Part shown: positions 24,128-37,100 of the stretch, in pieces
Layout: every line of letters starts with the position of its first letter
Position numbering within the stretch: the stretch's first letter is position 1
Origin: Wuchereria bancrofti
Lineage: Eukaryota; Nematoda; Chromadorea; Rhabditida; Onchocercidae
Direction of reading: 5' to 3'
DNA: 64,000 bases
NCBI GenBank assembly: GCA_005281725.1
Contig: SSBO01000001.1
Location: 9,731,334-9,795,333, forward strand
Notes under the pieces: model-generated
The model's database searches: none
Told to the model about the DNA's origin: nothing
The model's input: the letters and a program-made list of their open reading frames with translations, nothing else
Translations under genes and position numbers: made by a program

Positions 24128-27100
24128 TTGTTTTTGATTTTATATTAATGTATATGATTTTAAGACTCAGTCTTCTTAGGGGGGGTTTTTTTTTTTCAAT
24201 GCAAATGATTGACGATAAAGAGAATGATCATTGTTCGAGATTATTTAATAAAATTTGGTATAAATTTTAATTGAATTGGATGTTATCTGATTAAATTTTA
24301 ATTATAAACCGTGAAGTAAGCAGGAAAGAGAAATTTAAAAATGAATCTAAATAGGCAATTATCTTATGTACAATTGTATAAAGAGATATAGATGAATTTG
24401 AACTTTTAAAATTGACAATTTTTTTTACGTAATGAAATAACATGTTCTGTGGATAAATTCATATAAAAAATTTCTAACCACTTTTATTTACATGTAAATT
24501 AGGATAAACAAAAATATATTATCTTATTATTGCTATTATTAGTATAATATTAGCATTACTTATTGTTAAAGGAATTATATTTATGCATCATTTCGATCTA
24601 TTATCTTCACAATCGTCAAAATATTTTGTATGCATTAGAAGAAATTATGAAAATGTAAGCATCTATAATTTATGCTTAAGTAACAAACATTTTTTAATTT
24701 GATATGACTAATTTTAAATGTACGGTAACACATGACAATCTGGAGAAGAGGTGGAGGAGGAGGAGGAGGAGGAGGAAGTGTAAAATAGTCATTTATTACT
24801 CACGATACCATGAATCTTTTTCAGCAAATGTATAAGGTAATCTAAAATCTGATTATGATCATTGAGATTAGATTACAGAGACTAGTTGATTAATCTCGAT
24901 GATCATAGGCATCTTAAAAGGTGGTGAATTTTTTTTAATTTTTTTTTAAATACACAGTTTTTTTTTTTTAAACACATAGTTCCTAAATATATAGAAATCA
25001 TTATTACTTCTCTTTCTCTCTCTCTCCCTCTCCGTCTCCCTTTCCGTATTTCTCACAAATGCACCAGATTATTGTGCTTTTTAGTTAATATTAATTATCC
25101 TGAATTACTGAAAAATGTTCAGCTGATATTTTTAGTATAAAAAGTATCATTACTGCAATAAAGAAGAACAGTTATTTCATGAAAGAGAGGAAAAGGGAGA
25201 GAGAGAGAGAGAGAGAGGGAGAGAATAGATCTTTAATCTTATATTGAATAGTTTTTGAAATGTTAGGTTTAGATTATAAATGTAACTAAAAATATCAAGC
25301 TTATATTGCAATCATTGGTTATCAGTTTTTCCTGAAGTAATCCATTCATATATACACAGCACTATGTATAGGAAGATAAAAGTACATATCTATTATGCAG
25401 CATTTTAAAATGTTAAGTAGTATTGAAATCCTCAATTCAAGAGTATTTCGCTATGATTTTCTCAAAATTAAAATTATGGAAATTTATAGATTTAGAGAAG
25501 ATTTAAAAGAATGTCGTTTAGCGAGATGTAGTAGCACTTAGCAGATATTCAGCAATTGAATTTAAACAGATGACATTACTTACTATATTTGTAATATTAG
25601 TATCTTCATTGTTTGCTATCAAATAGCTATAGAGGTAATTTTCATTTGTATTGTACCAATTTAAATGGAATGAACTCTTCTTCATTATCAGTAAATTGAA
25701 CATATGTGTGAATTGAATGCTAATTAAGGCTTAGTTAATATTAATCATTCTGATTAAACTATTTTTCAAAGATCTAATATTATCTTCATCATTCATTCTA
25801 CAATTTTTTAAAGACATTTTATTGAATGGACAAGAAGATGCAACAGGAACAGAATAGAGTTGAAATTTAGAATTTAATCGTTGTATCGTTTTATCATTTT
25901 GCACAAACAACTAAGAAATGTTCCGGTAGGGAATTGTAAGTATTGATGAATGATGATGACAATGTTGATGGTGATGGTGATGATAATTGTAATGATGATG
26001 GTGATGGTGACATTTATTTTCGTTCTTTCTTGTTCCTTTCTCAGTGCTCTTCATTTTATTCATTCATATTGTGTCCAGAAGAAAGAGGACCGACCGTTTT
26101 ACTTTTCTTATTTCATTTTCAAATTAAATAATAACTTTAAAAGAAAAAGAAAAAAAAAGATTAAGAAATGGATCAGTTTATCCTTTCCTTTCTTTTCCTT
26201 TTACTAATAATATATTATCTTTATTGCCATATTCATGATATCATCAGGAATATTCATTTCTCTATTCGTTTTCTTTCCATATCATCACCCTTCCATTTTG
26301 CCATTCTTTTATAAATATGTCACGAAAAATGCTCTTTTGCTACTTTTTTTTTTTGTCTTTTCTTTTCTTGAAGAGGAAAAAATTAAATTTATATTGAGAA
26401 ATTTTCAGAAATGAAACCTGAGAAAAATTAAATGTGCAAGTTCAATTATTTTTAGTTCACTATTACAGGCATATTTATAGTCTACAATTTTAATTGTTAT
26501 TTTTGTATGAAGCATAAATTGCACTTGATGCATTCACATGTAATGCGTTCACGAAATGAGACATGCATTTAGCATTTCTACTGTTTTTTTTTTGATGAAA
26601 ATGTCGTTTCTTTGTCTTTTCATTTCTAAGAAGACATAGATAGTTTAAAACAACATCAAAGTATTGTTATTATTATTATTATTACTAATATTGTTATTAT
26701 ATTATTATTATCACTATTATTATTATTACCATTATTATTGCTAACTTGTGCTTAATTTCATTGACTGCAAGGTGATGCCATTTGTTGGCGTTATCAGTTA
26801 TCATCTCATTTATTGATTGATGATGATGATGATGATACAAAAGGAAAAATTTTCTTATCATTAGGAGTAATATTCTTTCTTTAAAAATGAACTGCTAACA
26901 TTTTTGTCAGGTTTTCATTAATGTTAAGAATTTCTATCTTTATACTCATTAATGAATTGAATGTAAATTTTGGTATAGTTTGATGCAATAAGGAAGAATG
27001 TTTTTTATATAATTGTCTACTTGTAACATCCATCCATGAAATTTCTTTTTTGATGAAAATAGAATGCCAATTGGCATCAATAAACAATCTTCCTCATTCG

Positions 27101-28128
27101 TTACTCTCTCCTTCTATCTTTTCTTTCCTATCTCTCTCTCTCTCTCTCTGTCCATTCATGCATTAATTAAAAGTTTAAAGTTGCATTAATTTTAGTTAAT
27201 GAGAGAAAAGTGAAAACAGGAAAGTTGTGGGTAATCATCAAATAACTATACCATGTCTCTTACCCATTAACTACTACCTTTATTTCTTCTTTAAATGTTT
27301 AAAATTATTTTTTAATTTTTTTTTTTTTGATTTTTTTTTAATGAATATATGGATTGGGTTCTTTAAATTAGAAATTATATTAGGGACGAAATGAGTAATT
27401 GAACAGTGGTACTATGTAAGGCCTTACGATTTGGCTCTTTTTATTGGTAAAGTATTAGGTGTATGGTATTTATTAAGATTAATTGTGTAAAATATGATTT
27501 GATCAGTTTTCTTGGAAAAACTGATTGATCAGTTTTACTGATGTGTTTTAGAGGAATATGGGTGACATACCTACTTTCATCACGACTTTTTCCAACTTTT
27601 CGGTGGTTGTCAAAGCGGGTTTCTACTTCCCAAATGATTAAGTGTGAATTGTTTGTTCTGTCGATTCAGTACATAGTGTGACGTATGAATCCCTGAAATT
27701 TTTGAATTTTTTGATAATTTTTTGATATACTCGATAGATATGTAAATGATTTTTTTCTTTTTTTTATTCTCTGTCGTTCCTTTTTTGATTTTTTGTTCTA
27801 TTCCTATTATATATTAAATGTCTATCGGACACATTGTCGATTTATTAAAATTAAAAAAAAAAAAAAAAAATTGTTATCGTTTCTTCAACCGGAAGAGTTA
27901 ATGCATTCGTGTAAAATTCATCAGCATATTCAGAATTTTCTTGTCACTTTTATTGTTGGTTATTGCTCTCATGGAAGTTGCAGTGGGTGATGAAAACGAA
28001 AAGAACCGGAAATGATCTGTTTCATACCGGTTAGTTCGGTTGTAGTTTAATCTGGTTTAATCTATAATTGCTTTGGCCTTAGTTTTTTTTTTTTATTTTT
28101 AATTCATCCCATGGTAATATCTGCAGTG

Positions 28129-28164
<36 letters not shown>

Positions 28165-31100
28165 CACTTAAACGCTGATAAATGCTGTACAACAAAACGA
28201 AGCATCCAAATGCCAATCAATACTGCTATCTTCGATCTTTTTTTATTGGTTGCAATAATTTCATATTGATATTGAATATCTTCTTAACAAATAGTTTTTT
28301 TTTTTTTCTATTTCAATCCATTAATTTTACCGATGGATTCTCTTCACATCTCTAATGCTTAATATTTGTATTTGAATGATGAGAGAAACAGAAAACTTTT
28401 GATTGTTAGGATGGAAAGATTTGCTGGTCTTTTTTTTTTTTTTTTTTTAAATTGGTAGGACATAGTTATGTTTTCCTGACAAAGTGGTCGAAAAGAATTC
28501 TTGATCACATTTAAACTTACATCATTTTTTACAAATATGAAAATCTAAAAATGCTTAGTTTTTCCTATATGAAATTCTATGATAGAAATATCTCACCACC
28601 AAATTAACTCAGTAGGATGAGCATTGATGATTTTTTTATGAAAAAAAAAAATACGACTACTAATATTTTTTGTTTCCTGTTCATTTTAAATTTTTTTTTT
28701 CTTTTTTCACTTCGTAAAATATGAAAGTAATAGTGATTTGGATGAGTGTGCTTTATTGGAGAATTTTGTCACACAACATTTTATAAATGATTTTCATAAA
28801 TATATTTTCCCGAATCTTTGCAAGTTTTTTTTTTTTTTTCTTGAAGAATATTTCTAAGCGTATTTCTACGCAGTAAAAGTTTGTTTTGTATTACTTTTGG
28901 TGATTATTTGTCGTCGTTTTTTTTTTTTTTCTTATGTTTCGTTCTTTCGAAATCAGTTTGAAACTAACGTTCATTCGATATATGAGTCAGCAAATAAGTG
29001 ATGAGAAATGATTCTGCAAGTAGTTACAGCTTAAAATGTCATGTTTATGCTGCTGCTATGCTATGCTCCTCCTGTGTTACTTTTCCTAAAACAATTGTAG
29101 CAATTTTTTAATGTTAAATAATTCCATCTTTCATATATAGATTGCAATTATATTTGTTATTAATTATTTTAAGTTCTTTTTTTTTTCTTGAATTTACTCT
29201 TCCTTACTATATTGTTTTGTTGTTTGGAAGGAAAAAAAAAAGAGAAAAAACTGCGCAATTTCAGTTGCACAATAAACATTAATAATATTTTTTTTTTGGC
29301 TTAAAAAATCTTATTATATGGAATGAAAGCATTAGAAAAATAAGAAATATCAGTAAGTTAGGAATTAATAAAAACCTAAAATTGATATATATATATGTAT
29401 ATTTGGTATTATTATTACTAATTTCAAGGAAGTACGTTAGCCTTTCTCTTGCCTCTCTCTCTCTCTCTGTGTGCATCATAACACAGATAATAAGTGAAAA
29501 TAGTTTGAAAAAATTGGATAAAGTTATGATATGAAATTGTTATAGACTGTTTACTTAACCATAACCCTAATTAATTAGATTTGTATAGCAAATAATATAA
29601 TCTCGAAATGCTTATTTAATCAATCAGTTTATTATTGGTTATACTGTATCAGAGGACGGAATAGCAAGGACGAAGAGATTGTAAAAGGGACAATATCTAA
29701 TATGTACTTTCATTTTCATCCTTTCATTTCTTAAACAAATTATATAGGGTTTTCTTCTTTTTTTTTTTTTCTTTTTTTTTTACAAAATGTTTCGTAACAC
29801 ATTCATTCACCTGAGTGTTTGCAATAGGAAAATGAATGGATGTAAATGTGAGTTTACATTTTTTTGTACATCCTTAATTGGCTTTCATCTTTCTGATGAT
29901 AGTTCTCCTTTTTTTTTTTTTTTTTTTTTGTCATTATATCTTAAGGATTACTTGCAAAAAAGAAAAAAAAAACATTTTTACTTATGTGATAATTGTTAAC
30001 AATTTTATATTTCATATTTTTTTTTTCTTCTTATCATAACAAATGTAATAGTTTCACAAAGTTTATTTCAGAATCCGCAGCAGACAAATTTGGATAACGA
30101 AATGGCCAATCTGAAAAATCAACCAGTTGGTTTATAATTTATCAATTTTATCTCTTTCTCTCTCTCACTTTTTTTTTCCTTTTGTTTTACTCTTCACTCT
30201 TTCATCTCCTCTTTTCATCCTAACAAACATAACTGAAACAAAATGAATGAGAATTATGGGATAAGTTCACTGCGAAGGCGAGAGTCAATAGAAAATCATA
30301 TGGAAAGTTGGGGGGTTTTTTTTTTTTTGAAGCTTTTTATTTGATTATATCACTCTCATTTTGAAATATGACATCATTAAATCTAAAATTTGGCATCATT
30401 CCACCTCGTTTATGAATTTCTAGAAAGTTTCTTTTTTTTTTTTTTTTTGACAAATTGCTAAAGAGAATAATTTATAGGACAAATGCGCGATTGCTAAAAG
30501 ACGTAAAGAAAATAAAAAAGCGAAAGAAGCAAAAAATAGTTATGTTGTTGAACCGAAAGATGGTTAGTTCATTATCATCATATATTATTTTTATATATTA
30601 TATATCAGACTGAAGATATTTCTGGTAAAGGCAACAAATGATTTGTAGACTTGTTTACGGGTATGACCTTGTGCTGTCTTCGGTTGTAAAAGAAGTAAGT
30701 AGTAGAGAATGGATGATTTTAGAGGTAAAATATCTAACCTTTTGCTTTATTCATTTCTTCCTCTAAATCTTATCTTTCATCTTATCACTAGCAGCAGTAA
30801 CAGCAGCATCAGTCATCATCTCTATCACTCTTATTGCTATCAATCGTCGCATACTATTAACATCGTTATTATCATCATATTCTATTGTTCATGCCAGTGC
30901 TATATATCATTAGTGTGGTTCGTTTTATACGCTGACGTATAATTAGTACTGACGGAAAAGAAAAAAAAATATTCTTCAAAAATATTCGTATCTTTGAATG
31001 AATGAATGAATGAATGAATCATCGAAATGGAAAAATCTTCGGGTAATATATACAAAATTTACTACTTGTAAATTTATTATTTAATCTTTTTTTTTTTTTG

Positions 31101-34100
31101 CAAGTTATTAATTAACATAGATAGTCTTTTACATAGTGATATTAGCGAATTTAACTTTTTTGAATAATTCTGTTATATCTTTTAAAGAAAATATCATAAC
31201 AAGGAGAAAGGGCATGCAAAATGTTTAATTTATGATTTTCATGTTTATAGTTTAGATGTAAATTTAGTTCATCTTACTTTATGCGAAGTTCATATCAGAA
31301 AAAGCAAAAAGATTTTAGAGGAAAATATAGTATAATTATGAGTCTAAATTTTTAGATATTCCAGTCGCAAGAATTATTATTTCTCAGCTTTCATTTCAAA
31401 TTTATAATTTTTTAATGAACTCCATTTGTTCAGTTTCATATGTAACAGTATTATTTACTTAACAAAGTTTCAAGTATCCTTTACAAAATTTAATATAAAC
31501 TAATAATAATTCAAATGAAAGTGGATATTTTTAAATGCGGATAAAATCAAGCAAACTAACATTTTTCTAACTTGAAATCATCAATTTATTTTTATTTTTT
31601 GTCAATTAATACACATATGTTCTGCAGATCTATTTTTCATCCCAATACATATTGATGCATCTCATTTCTCCTGCAATATTATCCTTGAATTAAATCTATT
31701 TAGGTGATCTAAAAGCTAATCTAAGCTAATTAAGCATATTATTCCTTTGATTTGCAAAATGGAAAGTAAATGCACAATACACATTCTTTTTATTTTTGTT
31801 TAGATGAAATTTGGTTCTGTATTTTTTTTTTTACTGTAGATTTTATGACGAGGATTATCAATCAGTAGTTTCAGTTGGGAATTTTTGTGTAGATTTATTT
31901 GAAATTTAAAGAATTTTTGAAATGAAGCATTTAGACCCGTCCACATGCTTCTCTGTTTTTATTGGTTTTTTTTTTTTTAGATGTTCAATTTTAAAGTATT
32001 GATAATTTTTAATGCTAATATCTAAGAATAGAATGACTGAAACTAGGAAACATTCTTTATTATTCAAGTAATCGTCTCATATTCATTTATTTACTACGTT
32101 TGTTGTGATAATCTTTCTAAGTGCATATTGTGATATAGAAAGAATGATGGAAGTTTTTAAGAATAGAATTCGTATCGTTGCATAGAAATCTATTAAATTG
32201 TCTATTAAAAGCTGCTTGTCACTGAATGCAATAGTATTTTGTATGCTGTGACATGTCCAATGATGAATTTGGGTCTTATTTTTTTAGTTTTTTAGAAACC
32301 TAACCATTATCAGTATATCTTTTGAAATAACTAAATAGATTGATGATAACTGATCGATTGGTTGATTGATTGATGACACATTCCAGTCGTTTGATTTTTC
32401 ACAAATTCTTCTTGTGACCCTTTCTGATGAATCATATTGTCATTTTTTGCTTCTTCTGTTTCAAGATTTGAAAATGTCACTGATCCCACAACGGAATTTG
32501 TTTTCGTAAAAGGGCCATCTTCATTTCTGTAGGTGAATATAGCTGGGAGCAATATTGTCGTATCTAAAGGAATCGGTTGTTTATCAGTAAGTAAGAGAGA
32601 GCCATTGTAATTATGAGGGAGCAGTAATGTTTTTAATAAAGGTAGTCAAGAAATAAGTTCAACTATTCGTCTGCAACTGCTGGGCTAGATATCAGCCAGG
32701 AAATGGATTAAGAGTGTTACTAATCAATAAATGTAAGATTTTGTTATAAGCTAAACTGAAGTAGGGCAGAAATGGTTATATCTTATTATTTTCGAAAACA
32801 AAATAGAAATGTTATTGCATCTCAGATTTACTCTTCAGATACATAATTACTCGTCAATTTATAAAAATTATTTCTTTTCTACAACAGCAATATTTTGTTC
32901 CATTTGAAATTGTAGAAAATTTAAAATTTTTAAATGGTTTCATTTAAAAAGTATATGAGATAAGAACTGTGATGAAAAGTGATAAACTTCCCTAAGAATT
33001 CAGTTGGCGATGGTTATGAGAATAATGAGGAAGTGTTTTGGTATTCATGTATAAGTAATGTATGAATAATTTACTCAAAAGGAACTTCAATTTTGTTCCA
33101 TACGGTAAGATTAGGATTACTAATCTGTGGCATTTTTTTTCCTCTCTCTCTCTCTCTCTCTGTGTGTCTCTTTAAAGAGACACAACTATCAGGATAGTGG
33201 GTGATCTGCAGCTATTATTATGGTAAGTGATGACAACAATAAGGGATTTGCCAAAAATGAGAGATGATGATTCATTGTCATCATATTTTCCGATGTACAT
33301 CATTGGAATATGCAGTAGCTCTAGTGATAGTTGTAATAATGGTAGTAATGTAGTGATATTTATTGGTTAGAAGTTTTCAAAAGTTTATAATAAAAGAAAT
33401 GAATATAAACATACATTTTTGAAATATCGGAAAGTTAAGCCTTTCATTTAGCTTTGTTTTGAAACAGCAAATTTTGTAAAAACTTAATGGTATTGATTTT
33501 TGTTATATATCGTTGGTGAAATGCATTAGATATTAATATGTACATATGCAACAGATAATATTGTTCGTATATTTCATCACTTCATCGATTTGCCTTTAGT
33601 AATTAAAATATATATTGTATGAAGTTCAGATATTTTGTTTGACATTCTTCCTCTTCTCTTCTTCATCTATATCCATCTTTTTAACTTTTTTTTTTCTGAA
33701 AATTGTTAAATAGAAGACAAAAGATTTGATCTTTGCATATTGCTTAAGTTGCAAGCAATATTACCGTTGCATTTCGATATGAGCAATATCACATATATAT
33801 ATTTTACTTTTGCTACTGCAGGAAGTAGTATTACATTTGCTCTTCTAACTGAATATATTGTGAAAGATGTAAGTTATAAGAAATTTATAGATTTTTTATC
33901 TGTAATTTATGTGATTTAAAGTGTGAAATACTTATGTAGAACTTATAAGTAAAGCATTTTTTTGAGGAAACAATATTAAAAAGTATCGTAAACTACTAAT
34001 TGTTCAGCTTATTTTTTTTTTCTCCTTAGAGAAAGAAAAAGCTTTAACAGCAATCACAATGTCATTTTATCTTTCGAGTAAAGTATGTTGCTAAAATGAT

Positions 34101-37100
34101 ATTTGTTCGAGAGTGGAATGCAGTAATGAGATGAGAAATATGTTATGTTCTTCCATTTCCATGTACTGTTCATAGATTTGTGCAATAGGAGTGATACAAC
34201 AGGTAATGGTAAACCCTCCATTATATTTATAAGATTAAACGTTTACTCATGTTTTCATCAGTTGTTTATTATAGAAGTTTAATTCTAATTAAGAAACTTC
34301 ATATTTTGTAAGATTTTTTTAACACTAAATTTAATTTTCTTTAACACCCAAACACACACATATATCAGTGTTGATTTACTTCATCATTCTGCATTGTTAA
34401 TTCGTTTGGCAATAGGTAGAGGAGGAGGATAACTTATTCATCATCCCTTTTCAATCATTTCATTTTCTTCTCATCTGCTTCTCTTATTTCCTCTTCTTTC
34501 TCCTTCTCTCTCTCTCTCTTTCCCATTTATCTGTTTACTAGATTCAGGATAACGAGAGTTAGGAAACATCACTTCCCCTTAATTTATTATCATTTCCTGT
34601 TTTTCTTTTTTTTTTTTTTTTTTAAATGCTTAATCCATAATTCTACATTTTAGCTTTGCTTTCTGATTTTTTTTTTTTTCGATATTCATGTGTACATTGT
34701 TGGATATGAGAAGATATTGTTGCCAGATGAGAACTTAAAAAGTTCAGTCTTCTCTTCTGGCAGTAAACTTCTGTTAATATTGACATCCATCCATCCATTT
34801 CCAGGAGCTATTTCTTTTGCCGTAATGCATAGCTGTGAAATTGTTTAAACGATTTGAAAAAGTACTGCATATAAAATTTCGGTGTATATATATGTATCTC
34901 ATATAAATATGGAAGGAGATATGATAATGGAATAGACTTGTTGAGTGTTTTCATAATTTGGTCGTAGCTATTACTCCTTCTGGCAACTCGAACTTTGAAT
35001 AGAAGCTTATTTAAATTGATGATTTAATTCACTACTTTTTTTTTGCAATTTATATGACACTAATTCAGGCTATATGGGTAATTTATCACCTGAAGAAATA
35101 CTGAAGCGAATCGAGGGAGATGGCAAAGGAAAAGTTAAAGGAAATCAAAAGAATGGAACGAATGCGTCGAAGGTATTTCCTTCTATTCAAAGGAAATTTT
35201 TTTCTGGCATTTTTGAAACTGAATAATGGTGGACTTTTTGGAGGAGATAGTTCAGAGGAATTATTGTTTTGCACTGCACACCCAACAATCCATATTTTGA
35301 TAGGTCAAAGGGTAGGATGCTATTGAGGTCAATGTGTTGTCCATTGGGTCTATGATGGTTAGCGACCATTAATCACTATGCTGCTATGAGGTAATTGTTG
35401 TGAAGTACCACATAATGGTTGCATTTTCAAGTCTGCTCACCATATCCCTACTTCTTTCCTCCCTTCCTTTTCCTTCTTCCTCTCCTCTCATTTATTTCCT
35501 TCGAATTTCGTCCATCTTTTTTGGCTTCTTCCATTTTCATTATCTCCAGGTACCATTACCCTGTCGGATACTACTACCTGTTCAGAATATGCAACAGTGT
35601 TTCGGCAGATCATTGATCCGATACTCATTTACTAGTAGTGTCACTATTATTATTACTACTACTACTACTATCATTTTAGGCGATAATATCAGATCGATAT
35701 TTACAAGATTTATAGATATTTTCCTTTTCTTTCACTGATGCAGTTAATAGTTGCTGTTAACAGTAATTGTACTCAGCTGTTATGAAATTACAATCACTGT
35801 AGCAACAAATGAACGTGATGCTGATGCTGCTTGTCACAGATTACTCTGGGAATAATATGTTTAAGATGTAGAATATTGCTTCTTTTCTTTTAGGATCACT
35901 CTACTGTTGTATCGAACGGTTCTAAAAATAGTGGTGGTCGTAAAAGAGGTGACAAAAAAGATCGCCAAGCAGATAAGGTTCCGAAAAATTAGTATTTACT
36001 TTATATGAATTAATTTAACAAAGAGAGATGCTAGAAGTTTTCTGTAAAATACATTTCTTTTTAAAGTTGTTTCAACATTTCAAGAACTTTTGAATATCGT
36101 GTATATCTGCTTGCCTATTTTGTGATTCTTATTATAGGTGATGATTTTGAAGAAAGGAAGAGATTGTTAGCGAGACTTGAATGTCTCTAATGATGAAAAG
36201 ATTTGTTTTTTCTACTTTCATAAAAAAAAAGCATAAGGTCAAAATATTACTATGATTAGATGGGACTTTTGATTTATTGCTTCTGGTATATCTTTTATTG
36301 AACATGACATTTTTGATATATCTGATTTTAATAGACTGCAAGACGCTCTGCAATCACCGATAGAGAGATAACTGAACTCTCAACCAACATGGAAACATTA
36401 AATATAGAAAAAAGAGAGATGGTTGTTGTGGAGGGAACTACCCATGTACCTGAGCATGGATCATTAATGATGGAGACGAGAACATCAAAGGTGTTATCTT
36501 TTGGTTTAATTGGGTCTTAGTTGTACACTCTATCTATACTCATAAGATATTAAATCCCATGAAGTGAGCTAAAAAGAAAGAACAGATTGTTGGAAGTGAA
36601 AAAAAGTTGAAAAGAGAAACCAAAAAATATAATTCAATTCTGTATGAAATGGTTGAGAATTCGTATTGATTGAAAGTTAAGAGTCCATTTTGCAGGTATT
36701 TACTGATGACTCTTAATGCGTAGTAAATAATATAAAATTTGATTTGAAAAAACAGCATTTGTTTATTCATAACTTATATTCTAATTTGATGATTTTGTAG
36801 GCGGAAGTCGTAACATTATCACCTCAAAATGATAAGGTAGAAGAAACTGGAGGTGGTGGTATGACCGGAGCGAAGAGCACAGTGGATGAAGGTATGGATG
36901 ATGAAGAGCAATATTTGAGTGCCGATGAAGGTGCAAATTCCAACTTCTCCGATGATATCGTATGTTTTTTTTAGACTAATTATGGTATGAGTAATTATAG
37001 ATGGGGAAACGTTTGCCGTGAAATTACGCCTCTTTCGAATAAAGATTAAGAGAAAATTTTGACTACTTTGAAAAAAGAGAATCTGTAATTAATTTCAAGA

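Larger units (their letters stand above)
24075..30071. other. Intron 10 of the large gene (6 kb)
   Basis: The largest uninterrupted intron after intron 3. It holds a T38 run just inside its donor, a T34 run, a GGA repeat, GA/CT repeats, GAT and ATT trinucleotide runs and a hairpin (24854-24907). No protein-like open frame was found on either strand. Both flanking exons are phase 0, so phase alone does not prove that they belong together. Confidence 0.55.
30563..35068. other. Intron 12 of the large gene (4.5 kb)
   Basis: Contains a (GAAT)6 run (30996-31019), CT repeats, a 22-bp palindrome (33163-33184) and a coding-like open stretch on the - strand (32331-32650, listed separately). Otherwise AT-rich with no supported exon. 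Confidence 0.55.

Noticed and set aside
26881..27087. - strand frame of 68 codons in intron 10
   Set aside because: Asn/Ile/Lys-rich, no acceptor or donor giving a longer product, no recognisable family.
35400..35738. + strand frame of 112 codons with a hydrophobic start, possible secreted protein
   Set aside because: Composition follows a pyrimidine-rich intron stretch and an ACT repeat. An acceptor at TATCTCCAG (35541-35549) makes a cryptic exon conceivable, but no donor or homology supports it.
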